Source of the DNA: an uncultured Selenomonadaceae bacterium
Lineage (GTDB): Bacteria; Bacillota; Negativicutes; Selenomonadales; Selenomonadaceae
Direction of reading: 5' to 3'
Length of the DNA stretch: 6,042 nucleotides
Assembly (NCBI GenBank): GCA_905235425.1
Contig: CAJOKY010000145.1
Location: 1 to 6,042, forward strand
This document shows positions 1 to 6,042 of the stretch, in pieces; within the stretch, counting starts at the first letter, position 1, and each line of letters begins with the position of its first letter. The position numbers and the translations under genes were made by a program. A model generated the notes under the pieces. It worked only from the letters and a program-made list of their open reading frames with translations. It made no database searches and was not told the origin of the DNA.

Positions 1-85
1 CAACCGACTCTTTCAACGAAATTGCCGTTACATTTATCCAGTTAGCTTTAATTACCGTGTCGCTTAAGTTAATGGCATTGCCCAT
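1..85 (-). CDS. Possible small gene downstream of topB, 5' part only
   Basis: An open frame starts at the ATG at 85-83 and stays open for 28 codons to the left edge, reading MGNAINLSDTVIKANW and onward. It overlaps the last 17 bases of topB in another frame, the kind of overlap seen between genes of one operon. No terminator hairpin is visible after topB, so read-through into this frame is possible. Against it, I see no good Shine-Dalgarno sequence before the ATG, so translation would depend on coupling to topB. The piece is also too short to assign a family, and a plus-strand frame over the same bases is open as well. I do not recognise the product. It may be a real gene cut by the window edge or a chance open frame. 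Confidence 0.3.
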   Translation of the reverse strand, partial: MGNAINLSDTVIKANWINVTAISLKESV

Positions 86-2093
86 TATGGGCACATTTCG
101 ATTTTTGCGATGATTTTGTAAAATCTGCCTTACCCTTAATATCTTGCGCCGTACATCTACATTCGGGATAGCCGCTACAGCCCCAGAAATATCCCGTTTT
201 ACTTTTGCGGCGAACCATAGCTTTTCCGCAACTCGGACAAGTAACTTGACTTGCCGACGGCTTTATTTCAATGCTTTTCGCTTTCGTTAAAAGTTCATTT
301 AAACCTTTCAGTTGCGCTTGATAAAATTTTTCTAAACTCCCTTTGCCCGTCGCTATTTCTTCCAACGTTTTTTCCCAGATTGCGGTGGTGTCAGGATAAA
401 TGAGTTCCTCCGGCAAAATTTTTACTGCCATTTTAGATTTTTCTGTCGGCTCAAAAAATTTTCCCGCTAATTTCAAAAATCCCGCCGTTTGAAGTTTTTC
501 GATTATTCCTGCTCGTGTCGCTTCCGTTCCTATTCCCGAACATTCTTTAAGCTCTGCTTTCAGCGTATCATTTTTTACGTACTTGTAAATCTCTTTCATC
601 GCTTGTAACAGCGTTGACGGCGTGAATTTTTTCGGCGGCTTTGTAACTTTTTCGACAACGTTTCCGGAAACATATTTCACCGTTTCGCCTTCATTAACCG
701 GCGGCAAAACTGATTCTGTTTCGTCCAATTCTTCTCGCTCAAAATTTTTGTAAAGCGCTTTCCAACCGAGTTGGGTAACATTTTTGCCTTTCCCTACAAA
801 TTTTTCATCGGCGTAAGAAATAATTACCTTCGTCGATTTATATTCGTGAATAGGATAAAATTGCGCCAAATATGCCCGTGACACCATTAAGTATAAATTT
901 TTCTCGACTTCATTCAAATTTTCAAAATCTGCCTTGATTCGCGTCGGTATTATCGCGTGATGCGCTGATATTTTTTTGTCATTCCACGTTCGACTGTGAA
1001 TCGACGTGTCCGCATTTTTTACAATCGCCAAAAATTCTTCATCCGACAAACTTTTTAAATGTCCGAGGATTTCCGCCACGTCTGCAAATTGATTTTCTGG
1101 CAAATATTCACAATCTGAACGCGGATAAGTCGTCAACTTTTTTTCGTAGAGCGACTGCATTGTATCAAGGACTGTTTGCGGTGAATACCCATATTTCTTT
1201 CCTCCTTCAATCTGCAACGTTGACAATGAATAAGGCAACCTCTGGAGTTCGGATTTATTTTTCTCTTCGACGCTTATAATTTTTCCTTGTGTAGCCGACT
1301 TTTCATTAAATTTTTCAAGAAATTTTTCTGCGGTTTTTAAATCTAAAAGTCGTCCTTCGCTATCCAAGTTCGGCACTGTGTCAGACATCCGCCAAGTTGT
1401 AGGTATCTCACCAAGTGCATTTTTAAAAATTACTTTAACCGAATAATGTGTTACCTGCTTAAATTTTGCAATTTCCTCATCACGACGGACAACTAACGCC
1501 ATTGTCGGCGTCATCACTCTGCCTACTGAAATTGTTTCATAACCTGCTTGACGCGATAAAATCGTATACGCTCTCGATAAATTCATTCCTACAAGCCAAT
1601 CTGCCCGACTTCTTCCCAATGCCGCATTTTTTAACCCTTGAAATTCTTCGTTATTTCTCAAATTGCCAAGAGATTGTTTGACAGACTTTTCGTCAAGCGC
1701 GTTCAACAAAATTCTTTGCACCGGCTTTTTGTTCCCGACATAATCTAAAACTTCATCAACCAAAAGCTGACCTTCGCGGTCAGGATCGCCCGCATTTACT
1801 ATCGTTGTTGCTTTAGCTATCAAGTCGCGAATAATTTTGAATTGCTTTGCCGTGTCCGATTTTACCTTCAACTTCCAAATATCTGGCACTATCGGCAAAT
1901 CTTCCATACGCCACTTTTTATATTTTTCGTCATATTCATCAGGATTTAACTGTTCAAGAATATGCCCGTAACACCACGTCACTATTTCTTTACCACCATT
2001 AAGACTGATGTAGCCGTCACAGGTTTTGCCGTCCCCTATTCCGGTGGCTAATGCTCTTGCCAGCGACGGCTTTTCCGCTATGTAAAGTTTCAT
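69..2093 (-). CDS. topB: DNA topoisomerase III (type IA topoisomerase)
   Basis: This is a 674-residue type IA topoisomerase, which cuts one DNA strand through a tyrosine link, passes the other strand and reseals. Topoisomerase III enzymes mainly unlink (decatenate) replication and recombination intermediates in the cytoplasm. The Toprim domain shows YIAEKPSLA with the acidic Glu7, and GDPDREGQ with Asp103, Asp105 and Glu107 for Mg binding. The motif SVGRVMTPT lies near residues 189-197, and the active-site LTTYPRSD contains the catalytic Tyr323. HHAIIPT is at 378-384 and GIGTEATRAGII at 520-531. A C-terminal zinc ribbon follows, with Cys619, 622, 639 and 645 (CPSCG and CSGYPEC). Length is normal for TopB. 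I chose the ATG at 2093 because AGGAGG lies six bases upstream and the protein then opens with the family-typical MKLYIAEKPS. A GTG at 2141 would add 16 unsupported residues. The tail after the zinc ribbon is short and carries two more Cys. Stand-alone topB genes occur on chromosomes and are also common on plasmids and integrative elements. Confidence 0.96.
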   Translation of the reverse strand: MKLYIAEKPSLARALATGIGDGKTCDGYISLNGGKEIVTWCYGHILEQLNPDEYDEKYKKWRMEDLPIVPDIWKLKVKSDTAKQFKIIRDLIAKATTIVNAGDPDREGQLLVDEVLDYVGNKKPVQRILLNALDEKSVKQSLGNLRNNEEFQGLKNAALGRSRADWLVGMNLSRAYTILSRQAGYETISVGRVMTPTMALVVRRDEEIAKFKQVTHYSVKVIFKNALGEIPTTWRMSDTVPNLDSEGRLLDLKTAEKFLEKFNEKSATQGKIISVEEKNKSELQRLPYSLSTLQIEGGKKYGYSPQTVLDTMQSLYEKKLTTYPRSDCEYLPENQFADVAEILGHLKSLSDEEFLAIVKNADTSIHSRTWNDKKISAHHAIIPTRIKADFENLNEVEKNLYLMVSRAYLAQFYPIHEYKSTKVIISYADEKFVGKGKNVTQLGWKALYKNFEREELDETESVLPPVNEGETVKYVSGNVVEKVTKPPKKFTPSTLLQAMKEIYKYVKNDTLKAELKECSGIGTEATRAGIIEKLQTAGFLKLAGKFFEPTEKSKMAVKILPEELIYPDTTAIWEKTLEEIATGKGSLEKFYQAQLKGLNELLTKAKSIEIKPSASQVTCPSCGKAMVRRKSKTGYFWGCSGYPECRCTAQDIKGKADFTKSSQKSKCAHNGQCH

Positions 2094-2099
2094 TCTGTG

Positions 2100-2105
2100 C
2101 CTCCT
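2100..2105 (-). promoter_or_regulatory. Ribosome binding site of topB
   Basis: On the minus strand, AGGAGG sits six bases before the ATG at 2093. It is a full Shine-Dalgarno match and decides the start of topB over the upstream in-frame GTG at 2141, which has no such site. Confidence 0.9.
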
Positions 2106-2208
2106 GCTTTGTTCTAAATTTTTTCTCAAACAGATTAGCACAGAGACACACCCTTAAAATCTTATGTTTTTGCTTTTCTTAATCTAGTTTATTACCTTTT
2201 TGTGGCAT

Positions 2209-2234
2209 TAAGGGATTTGAACAAAAATCCCTTA
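2209..2234. repeat. Perfect 10-bp inverted repeat in the divergent intergenic region
   Basis: TAAGGGATTT and AAATCCCTTA form a perfect inverted repeat around a six-base spacer (GAACAA). It lies between the divergent topB and RTX genes, 116 bases from the topB start and 143 from the RTX start. No run of T follows it directly on either strand and each arm has only three G/C pairs, so it is a poor intrinsic terminator. An operator for a dimeric regulator acting on one or both divergent genes is the likelier reading, but no regulator gene is in the window. Confidence 0.55.
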
Positions 2235-2280
2235 TATTCTGAATTATTGTAAAATTTTCGGCGTCTTTGAAATATACGTA

Positions 2281-2309
2281 TTGAATTATTCATAATTGCG
2301 TGCTAACAT
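2281..2309 (+). promoter_or_regulatory. Weak sigma-70-type promoter candidate for the RTX gene
   Basis: TTGAAT (2281-2286) and TAACAT (2304-2309) are 17 bases apart, each matching four of six consensus bases of the -35 and -10 boxes. Between them lies the short palindrome AATTAT-TC-ATAATT (2284-2297), which could bind a repressor. The region is very AT-rich, so chance matches are expected. This would give a leader of roughly 60 bases before the RTX start codon. Confidence 0.25.
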
Positions 2310-2362
2310 TAAGGTAAATTTTAACGGTGAAATTTTTATTTCTGATTTGAACATTTGTGTAT

Positions 2363-2369
2363 GGAGGTG
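2363..2369 (+). promoter_or_regulatory. Ribosome binding site of the RTX gene
   Basis: GGAGGTG lies seven bases before the ATG at 2377. This fixes the start there and rules out the in-frame TTG at 2296, which would add 27 residues unlike the start of a secreted RTX protein and has no comparable site. Confidence 0.92.
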
Positions 2370-2376
2370 TTTTTTA

Positions 2377-5052
2377 ATGCAAATCCCTATTTTTGATCTT
2401 CAGCGTTTTGTAGAAGGCGTTAATATTTCAAATTACACGTCAGATATTGTTATTACAGGTACAAATGACAATGATTCAATCTATAATTCAGGCTATAATG
2501 TAGATATTATTGTGGCAGGCGGTGACAATACCATAGAAAATCGCGGAACTGGTGCTGTTATTGAAACAGGTGACGGAATTGACTCTATCCTTAGTGATGT
2601 CATCGGTTCCGAAAGTGATTACCGCGATGTAACCATATATAGCGGCGCAGGTAACGATACCGTTCATGTTAATGACAACGAGACATTTGTTAATGCAAGC
2701 GCAGGAAATGACGTAATAAGCATTTCTTCTGGTAGATGGAACAATAATACTCTTCAAGGCGGCGCAGGTGATGATACTATTTATGGTGGGAATGCTAACG
2801 TTCTTGTTTATGCTTCTGGTGACGGCAAAGATTTATTTTATAATGTCAGTTCAGCTGATACCGTCAAAATCACATCGGGTATCCTTAACAGTGCTGTAGT
2901 TACAAATAATTCAGACGTTACTTTTTACGTAGGTATGGGAACCATATCACTTGTGGGCGCGAAAGATAAAACAATTCACGTTGAAGACCCTTATAAGGGA
3001 AATTATACTGTAAAAAATAAATATACAGGACCAAGTACAAGCGTAGATATATCAGGATTATCCGCCAAAATTGACAACTATATGCAGACTATTGACAACG
3101 CTATAACGTCATATGCAAATACACTTTCGGATACATCGGATACTCTGAATAAGTTTAAAGCGAGTGCCGGAGGCAATTTACCAGATGCCGTTTATCAAAA
3201 AATAGTTGAAGAAATGGCAAAAAATGCAGTTACATATACTGATTTATCTACAATTACTGATTTAAATGAAGGCAAAGTAATAAAGCAAATTGGCGCTATA
3301 ATCTCAAAATTAGTGAACACAATTGAGACTGATATAAAAGTCGACGGCGTTAAGTACCAAATTACAATTCCTTTTAATGGAACGATTAATCAAGCAACTG
3401 TCACAAACACAAAAGATTCTACGGTAACCTACGTAAATTGGAACAGTAACTCAGCTAAAAGCGCGTTTGAAGAATATTTTACTAAACTGCTTCGGTTGGA
3501 AAGTGAACAATTAAAGTTAGTCTTGAAAAAATGTGCGTCAGATGTATCGTCAATTTTCAAAGGTTTTCTCGATGATGGGAATGTAGATTCCTTTTGGAAA
3601 GCTTTTAAAAAAGATATGAGTAAATTTAAAACGGTTACTGAAATCACAAAAGCTGAATATAAATCGAAGTTTAAATCTTATATCGCCAACATCTTGAATA
3701 TAGGTGATGAATCAAAACTGTCCAGCATCGCAGAAAAATATATCACGCTTGAAGATTATGCTAAGACTTTGAAAAAAGATAAGAGTGTAACGGCAACTTC
3801 TTCGAGTTATACTAATTTTATCAGCGCGTATAATAATTTGGTAAGCGAACTTGGGATTTCTAGCATATCAACATCAATGATTAACGATTACATAAATGAT
3901 CCCAATACGTTAAGCGGTGGCGGTGGTGACAATAATCCCAACAGAGATATATCCTTGACGGATAATAGTCGCCCTGAAAATACCGACATTAACGGTACAA
4001 CATTGATTTTAAATTCCTCGCATAGCGGCAATATTTGGCTCGGAGGCATTGATTATTTTAATAACGGAAATCAAGTTTGGGGCAACAGCGCAATTACGGC
4101 AATAGACGGCTCACAAAATGGAAATGTTCACGTTTTAGCCGGTAGCGAACATTCAATTTCTATCAAGGCAGGTTCGGGATCAACCACAATGTGGGGAGGT
4201 ATCGGCGGCAATGATATAATGACGGGCGGAAGTTCACGAGACTTTTTCTGGTATCTTCTTGATGGAAATGGCAACGATCAAATTACAAATTTCAATGCCG
4301 GAAAAAATTCAACTTCAGATGTCATTGTACTTCAAGGAAACTTGAACGGAATGCAACGCTCAGGTAATACGATGACTTTTGCAGGGAGCGGTGGCACGTT
4401 GACTATGACATGTGATTTTACTTACAGCAACGTGGTTCAGTATTCCGTTGACGGATATAATGTTTTTCGCGCGGCTATTGCAGATTCTTCCGGTCAATAT
4501 AATAATATTCTTGCATATGATAATGACGTAGATTACTATTTTAGCAACAACAATTCAGGTGGAATTTATGTTCCTGTTAATTCAGGCTGTAATATTTGGC
4601 TCGATGGCTCTCAAGGAAAAATTTTTGATGGTATAAAAGACCTTAGTGCAGCTATATCCAGTGGAACCCATACTCTGGTAGGTAACGCTATGAACAATTC
4701 AATAACAGGGGGTATGGGAAATTCCAGTTTATGGGGCGGTATCGGTGGCAATGATACCCTCGTTGGCGGAAGTGGCAGTGAAATGTTTTGGTTTGGCAAT
4801 GGTAACGGAAAGGATGTTATTACTAATGTCGACAGTAACGATGTCATCAACTTGTATGATGTGCAAGTAAGTGATATTTTGGAATATTTTGGTCTGGGCA
4901 TTTCGAGTAAAAATATACTGATTACTCTTAACGATGGTTCACAAATTGATGTTCAGGGCAAAAATAATTCAACCCCAAATTCAATTTTTCAACTTGGTGA
5001 CGGTTCTCGTTGGAGATACAACAGTGTTTCTAAAGAGTGGCAAAGTGCTTAA
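2377..5052 (+). CDS. RTX-type calcium-binding repeat protein, probably type I-secreted, with a helical central domain
   Basis: This 891-residue protein is rich in Gly, Asn, Asp and Ser. It opens with MQIPIFDLQRFVEG and has no Sec signal peptide or membrane segment. I recall the FDLQRF start from RTX-like proteins of Negativicutes. Residues about 24-155 hold degenerate RTX repeats (TGTNDND, SGAGNDTV, SAGNDVIS, GGAGDDTIYGG), capped by a beta-rich stretch to about 205. Residues about 223-513 form a mostly helical, Lys/Ser-rich domain that I do not recognise. A Gly-rich linker (SGGGGDNN) follows at about 513-520. Two related modules then carry GGIGGNDIMTGG (607-618) and GGIGGNDTLVGG (787-798). 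The C-terminal end reads FQLGDGSRWRYN and onward (871-889). RTX repeats bind Ca and fold outside the cell after export by a type I ABC-transporter system, which is not in the window. An extracellular or surface role is inferred. Enzyme, adhesin and toxin are all possible, and no catalytic motif is visible. The gene is divergent from topB and convergent with the restriction gene. Confidence 0.88.
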   Translation: MQIPIFDLQRFVEGVNISNYTSDIVITGTNDNDSIYNSGYNVDIIVAGGDNTIENRGTGAVIETGDGIDSILSDVIGSESDYRDVTIYSGAGNDTVHVNDNETFVNASAGNDVISISSGRWNNNTLQGGAGDDTIYGGNANVLVYASGDGKDLFYNVSSADTVKITSGILNSAVVTNNSDVTFYVGMGTISLVGAKDKTIHVEDPYKGNYTVKNKYTGPSTSVDISGLSAKIDNYMQTIDNAITSYANTLSDTSDTLNKFKASAGGNLPDAVYQKIVEEMAKNAVTYTDLSTITDLNEGKVIKQIGAIISKLVNTIETDIKVDGVKYQITIPFNGTINQATVTNTKDSTVTYVNWNSNSAKSAFEEYFTKLLRLESEQLKLVLKKCASDVSSIFKGFLDDGNVDSFWKAFKKDMSKFKTVTEITKAEYKSKFKSYIANILNIGDESKLSSIAEKYITLEDYAKTLKKDKSVTATSSSYTNFISAYNNLVSELGISSISTSMINDYINDPNTLSGGGGDNNPNRDISLTDNSRPENTDINGTTLILNSSHSGNIWLGGIDYFNNGNQVWGNSAITAIDGSQNGNVHVLAGSEHSISIKAGSGSTTMWGGIGGNDIMTGGSSRDFFWYLLDGNGNDQITNFNAGKNSTSDVIVLQGNLNGMQRSGNTMTFAGSGGTLTMTCDFTYSNVVQYSVDGYNVFRAAIADSSGQYNNILAYDNDVDYYFSNNNSGGIYVPVNSGCNIWLDGSQGKIFDGIKDLSAAISSGTHTLVGNAMNNSITGGMGNSSLWGGIGGNDTLVGGSGSEMFWFGNGNGKDVITNVDSNDVINLYDVQVSDILEYFGLGISSKNILITLNDGSQIDVQGKNNSTPNSIFQLGDGSRWRYNSVSKEWQSA
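4027..4335 (+). repeat. RTX module A within the Ca-binding protein
   Basis: First copy of a module of about 100 residues. It runs from GNIWLGG through MWGGIGGND to FFWYLLDGNGNDQITNF and DVIVLQG. The order of elements matches module B: an NIWL strand, Gly-rich turns, WGGIGGND, a GG-S-F-W segment, a GNGxD segment and a hydrophobic strand. The WGGIGGND codons of the two copies are exactly 540 bases apart and keep clear DNA similarity, so the pair probably arose by internal duplication. Confidence 0.7.
4585..4863 (+). repeat. RTX module B within the Ca-binding protein
   Basis: Second copy of the module, running from GCNIWLDGS through LWGGIGGNDTLVGG and MFWFGNGNGKDVITN to DVINLYDV. It is shorter than module A between NIWL and WGG (45 against 52 residues between the two Trp). 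It is followed by the C-terminal beta-rich cap of the protein. The repeat core has one extra Gly compared with the usual GGxGxD pattern, in both copies. Confidence 0.7.
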
Positions 5053-6042
5053 TCAACCGTCGGCAAATTTTCCACAATGTCTAGCGTCTTCATACTGACT
5101 GTTATCGAACTCAAGATTAATTTCAAAATGTAATCGGGCTGATTATGTTCGGCACACCAATCATTCGGATTATTTTCAATGCCGCTCGCCGAATCAACTT
5201 TGACTTGGTAGCGGTCAATTATCCATTCAAGCGGACTTCTGCCATTAACCACATAATCAAAACTGCGTGGCGGAATATTTTTCACCGTAATGTATTCGTT
5301 ATAAATTAAAGTTGTCTTGTCTTGCGACAGACGCATTTTTTTTACGCTATAATTGCCCGACTCTTCGCCGATAACTTCAACGCATTTTAGCTTTGGAAAT
5401 TTTTCGTAGTTCAAATGCAGTCTAGAGAGTTTCATTCCGGCTCTCATCAACGCCAAAAACTTTTCGGCGTCGTCAACCAAAAATATTCGCGGTAATGATT
5501 TTTTAAGCTCGGCGCTAAATTTTTCGCGATAACTCGGCAAGTGCAAGAATCCATAGACATAATAAAAAATATCTTCCTTCGTCACAGCGTCGCCGTAAAA
5601 CAATTTCGCCTGCCGCCAAATAAAATCTGTAATGCCGTCGTGTCGCACATATTCTTCTTCGTCAAATAAATTCATTCTGGGAACATACGAATACCAATTC
5701 AGCGGAAAACATTGCGTCCCCGAATGTAAAGCGTTTACGTCAATAATCTTATTCGTAATAAACACTGACAATTCTTTTTCACCGCCAATGCCACTCACGC
5801 AGATTAACAAATTTTCTTCGTTGCCAGTCGGAAAGCTTTTACCCATTTGATAAACACGTTGAATTAAATATGCGTCATAATAAAGATATGACTTACAAAA
5901 AGGTCGATACATTGATTCAACAATTTTTGTGTCTTCAAATTTGTATCTAAGACCGTGAATTTTATCTTGAACAGTATCAAAAATCCAAGTAATTTTTGTT
6001 GTATCAATTTCCGTTGGCTCGTGCGTGTTATAATAATCAATC
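5049..6042 (-). CDS. Type ISP restriction-modification enzyme, C-terminal part (5' end outside window)
   Basis: The frame is open from the right edge and ends at the TAA at 5051-5049, giving 330 C-terminal residues. An internal ATG at 5912 is not the start: the 43 codons before it keep the family pattern (TTKITWIFD, then IVESMYRPFCKSYLYYD). Further signatures are FYYVYGFLHLPSYREKF (159-175 of the visible part), LHLNYEKFPKL, VNGRSPLEWIIDRYQV (265-280) and NNPNDWCAE. These match the C-terminal target-recognition region of type ISP enzymes such as LlaGI and LlaBIII. In that family one chain of about 1,500 residues joins an Mrr-like nuclease, a superfamily 2 helicase/translocase, an N6-adenine methyltransferase and this specificity domain. 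The enzyme methylates host DNA and cuts unmodified foreign DNA. The nuclease, helicase and methyltransferase motifs lie outside the window, so activity cannot be judged. The 3' end looks intact and overlaps the RTX stop by four bases. Confidence 0.88.
   Translation of the reverse strand, partial: IDYYNTHEPTEIDTTKITWIFDTVQDKIHGLRYKFEDTKIVESMYRPFCKSYLYYDAYLIQRVYQMGKSFPTGNEENLLICVSGIGGEKELSVFITNKIIDVNALHSGTQCFPLNWYSYVPRMNLFDEEEYVRHDGITDFIWRQAKLFYGDAVTKEDIFYYVYGFLHLPSYREKFSAELKKSLPRIFLVDDAEKFLALMRAGMKLSRLHLNYEKFPKLKCVEVIGEESGNYSVKKMRLSQDKTTLIYNEYITVKNIPPRSFDYVVNGRSPLEWIIDRYQVKVDSASGIENNPNDWCAEHNQPDYILKLILSSITVSMKTLDIVENLPTVD

Noticed and set aside
1466..1681. Plus-strand open frame inside topB
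   Set aside because: It lies wholly opposite the strongly supported topB coding frame, has no ribosome binding site, and its translation looks like no known family.
2094..2141. N-terminal extension of TopB from a GTG codon at 2141
   Set aside because: No ribosome binding site precedes it, and the conserved TopB start (MKLYIAEKPS) begins at 2093 right after AGGAGG.
2205..2228. tRNA 3'-end-like sequence (minus strand GTTCAAATCCC, then TTAATGCCA), a possible attachment site
   Set aside because: The T-loop-like bases are there, but the five bases on each side do not pair as a T-stem, the CCA spacing is wrong, and no tRNA body lies upstream. The bases are better explained by the perfect inverted repeat.
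2296..2376. N-terminal extension of the RTX protein from a TTG codon
   Set aside because: The strong GGAGGTG site points to the ATG at 2377, and the added residues have no signal-peptide character.
2488..2757. Minus-strand open frame opposite the start of the RTX gene
   Set aside because: It is a shadow of Gly/Asp-rich repeat codons, with an Ile/Cys-rich translation typical of antisense reading and no ribosome binding site.
3429..3647. Minus-strand open frame opposite the RTX central domain
   Set aside because: Short antisense shadow with no start signal; the plus-strand frame is clearly the coding one.
4611..4901. Minus-strand open frame opposite RTX module B
   Set aside because: The Pro/Leu-rich translation is the reverse reading of Gly-rich RTX codons, not a real protein.
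5632..5850. Plus-strand open frame opposite the restriction gene
   Set aside because: It overlaps the conserved type ISP coding frame and has no ribosome binding site or family resemblance.

Overview
The window is low-GC bacterial DNA carrying three main genes and one fragment at the left edge. The large RTX-type protein opens with a 'FDLQRF' motif and ends in Gly/Asp repeats. From memory, that combination is typical of Negativicutes (Selenomonas and relatives: Firmicutes with an outer membrane), so I suggest such an organism. This is an inference from protein style, not from a search.

Layout, left to right. (1) Positions 1-85, minus strand: the first 28 codons of a possible small gene that overlaps the 3' end of topB and runs off the left edge. 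(2) 69-2093, minus strand: a complete DNA topoisomerase III gene (topB). Its start is moved to the ATG at 2093, which has a strong ribosome binding site. (3) 2094-2376: a 283-base AT-rich divergent intergenic region. It holds a perfect 10-bp inverted repeat, a weak promoter candidate and the ribosome binding site of the next gene. (4) 2377-5052, plus strand: an 891-residue RTX-type, probably type I-secreted, Ca-binding protein. It has an N-terminal repeat block, a helix-rich central domain of about 300 residues with no recognised function, and two C-terminal repeat modules. (5) 5049-6042, minus strand: the last 330 residues of a type ISP restriction-modification enzyme. The gene starts beyond the right edge, and its stop codon overlaps the stop of the RTX gene.

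How they fit together: a stand-alone topoisomerase III and a single-chain restriction-modification enzyme are both common on plasmids, integrative elements and defence islands, so this looks like accessory DNA. The RTX gene is wedged between them, divergent from topB and convergent with the restriction gene, so it is probably an independently transcribed cargo gene. No integrase, insertion sequence, relaxase, tRNA, CRISPR array or type I secretion gene is visible. The mobile-element reading is therefore an inference. The least explained part of the window is the central domain of the RTX protein.
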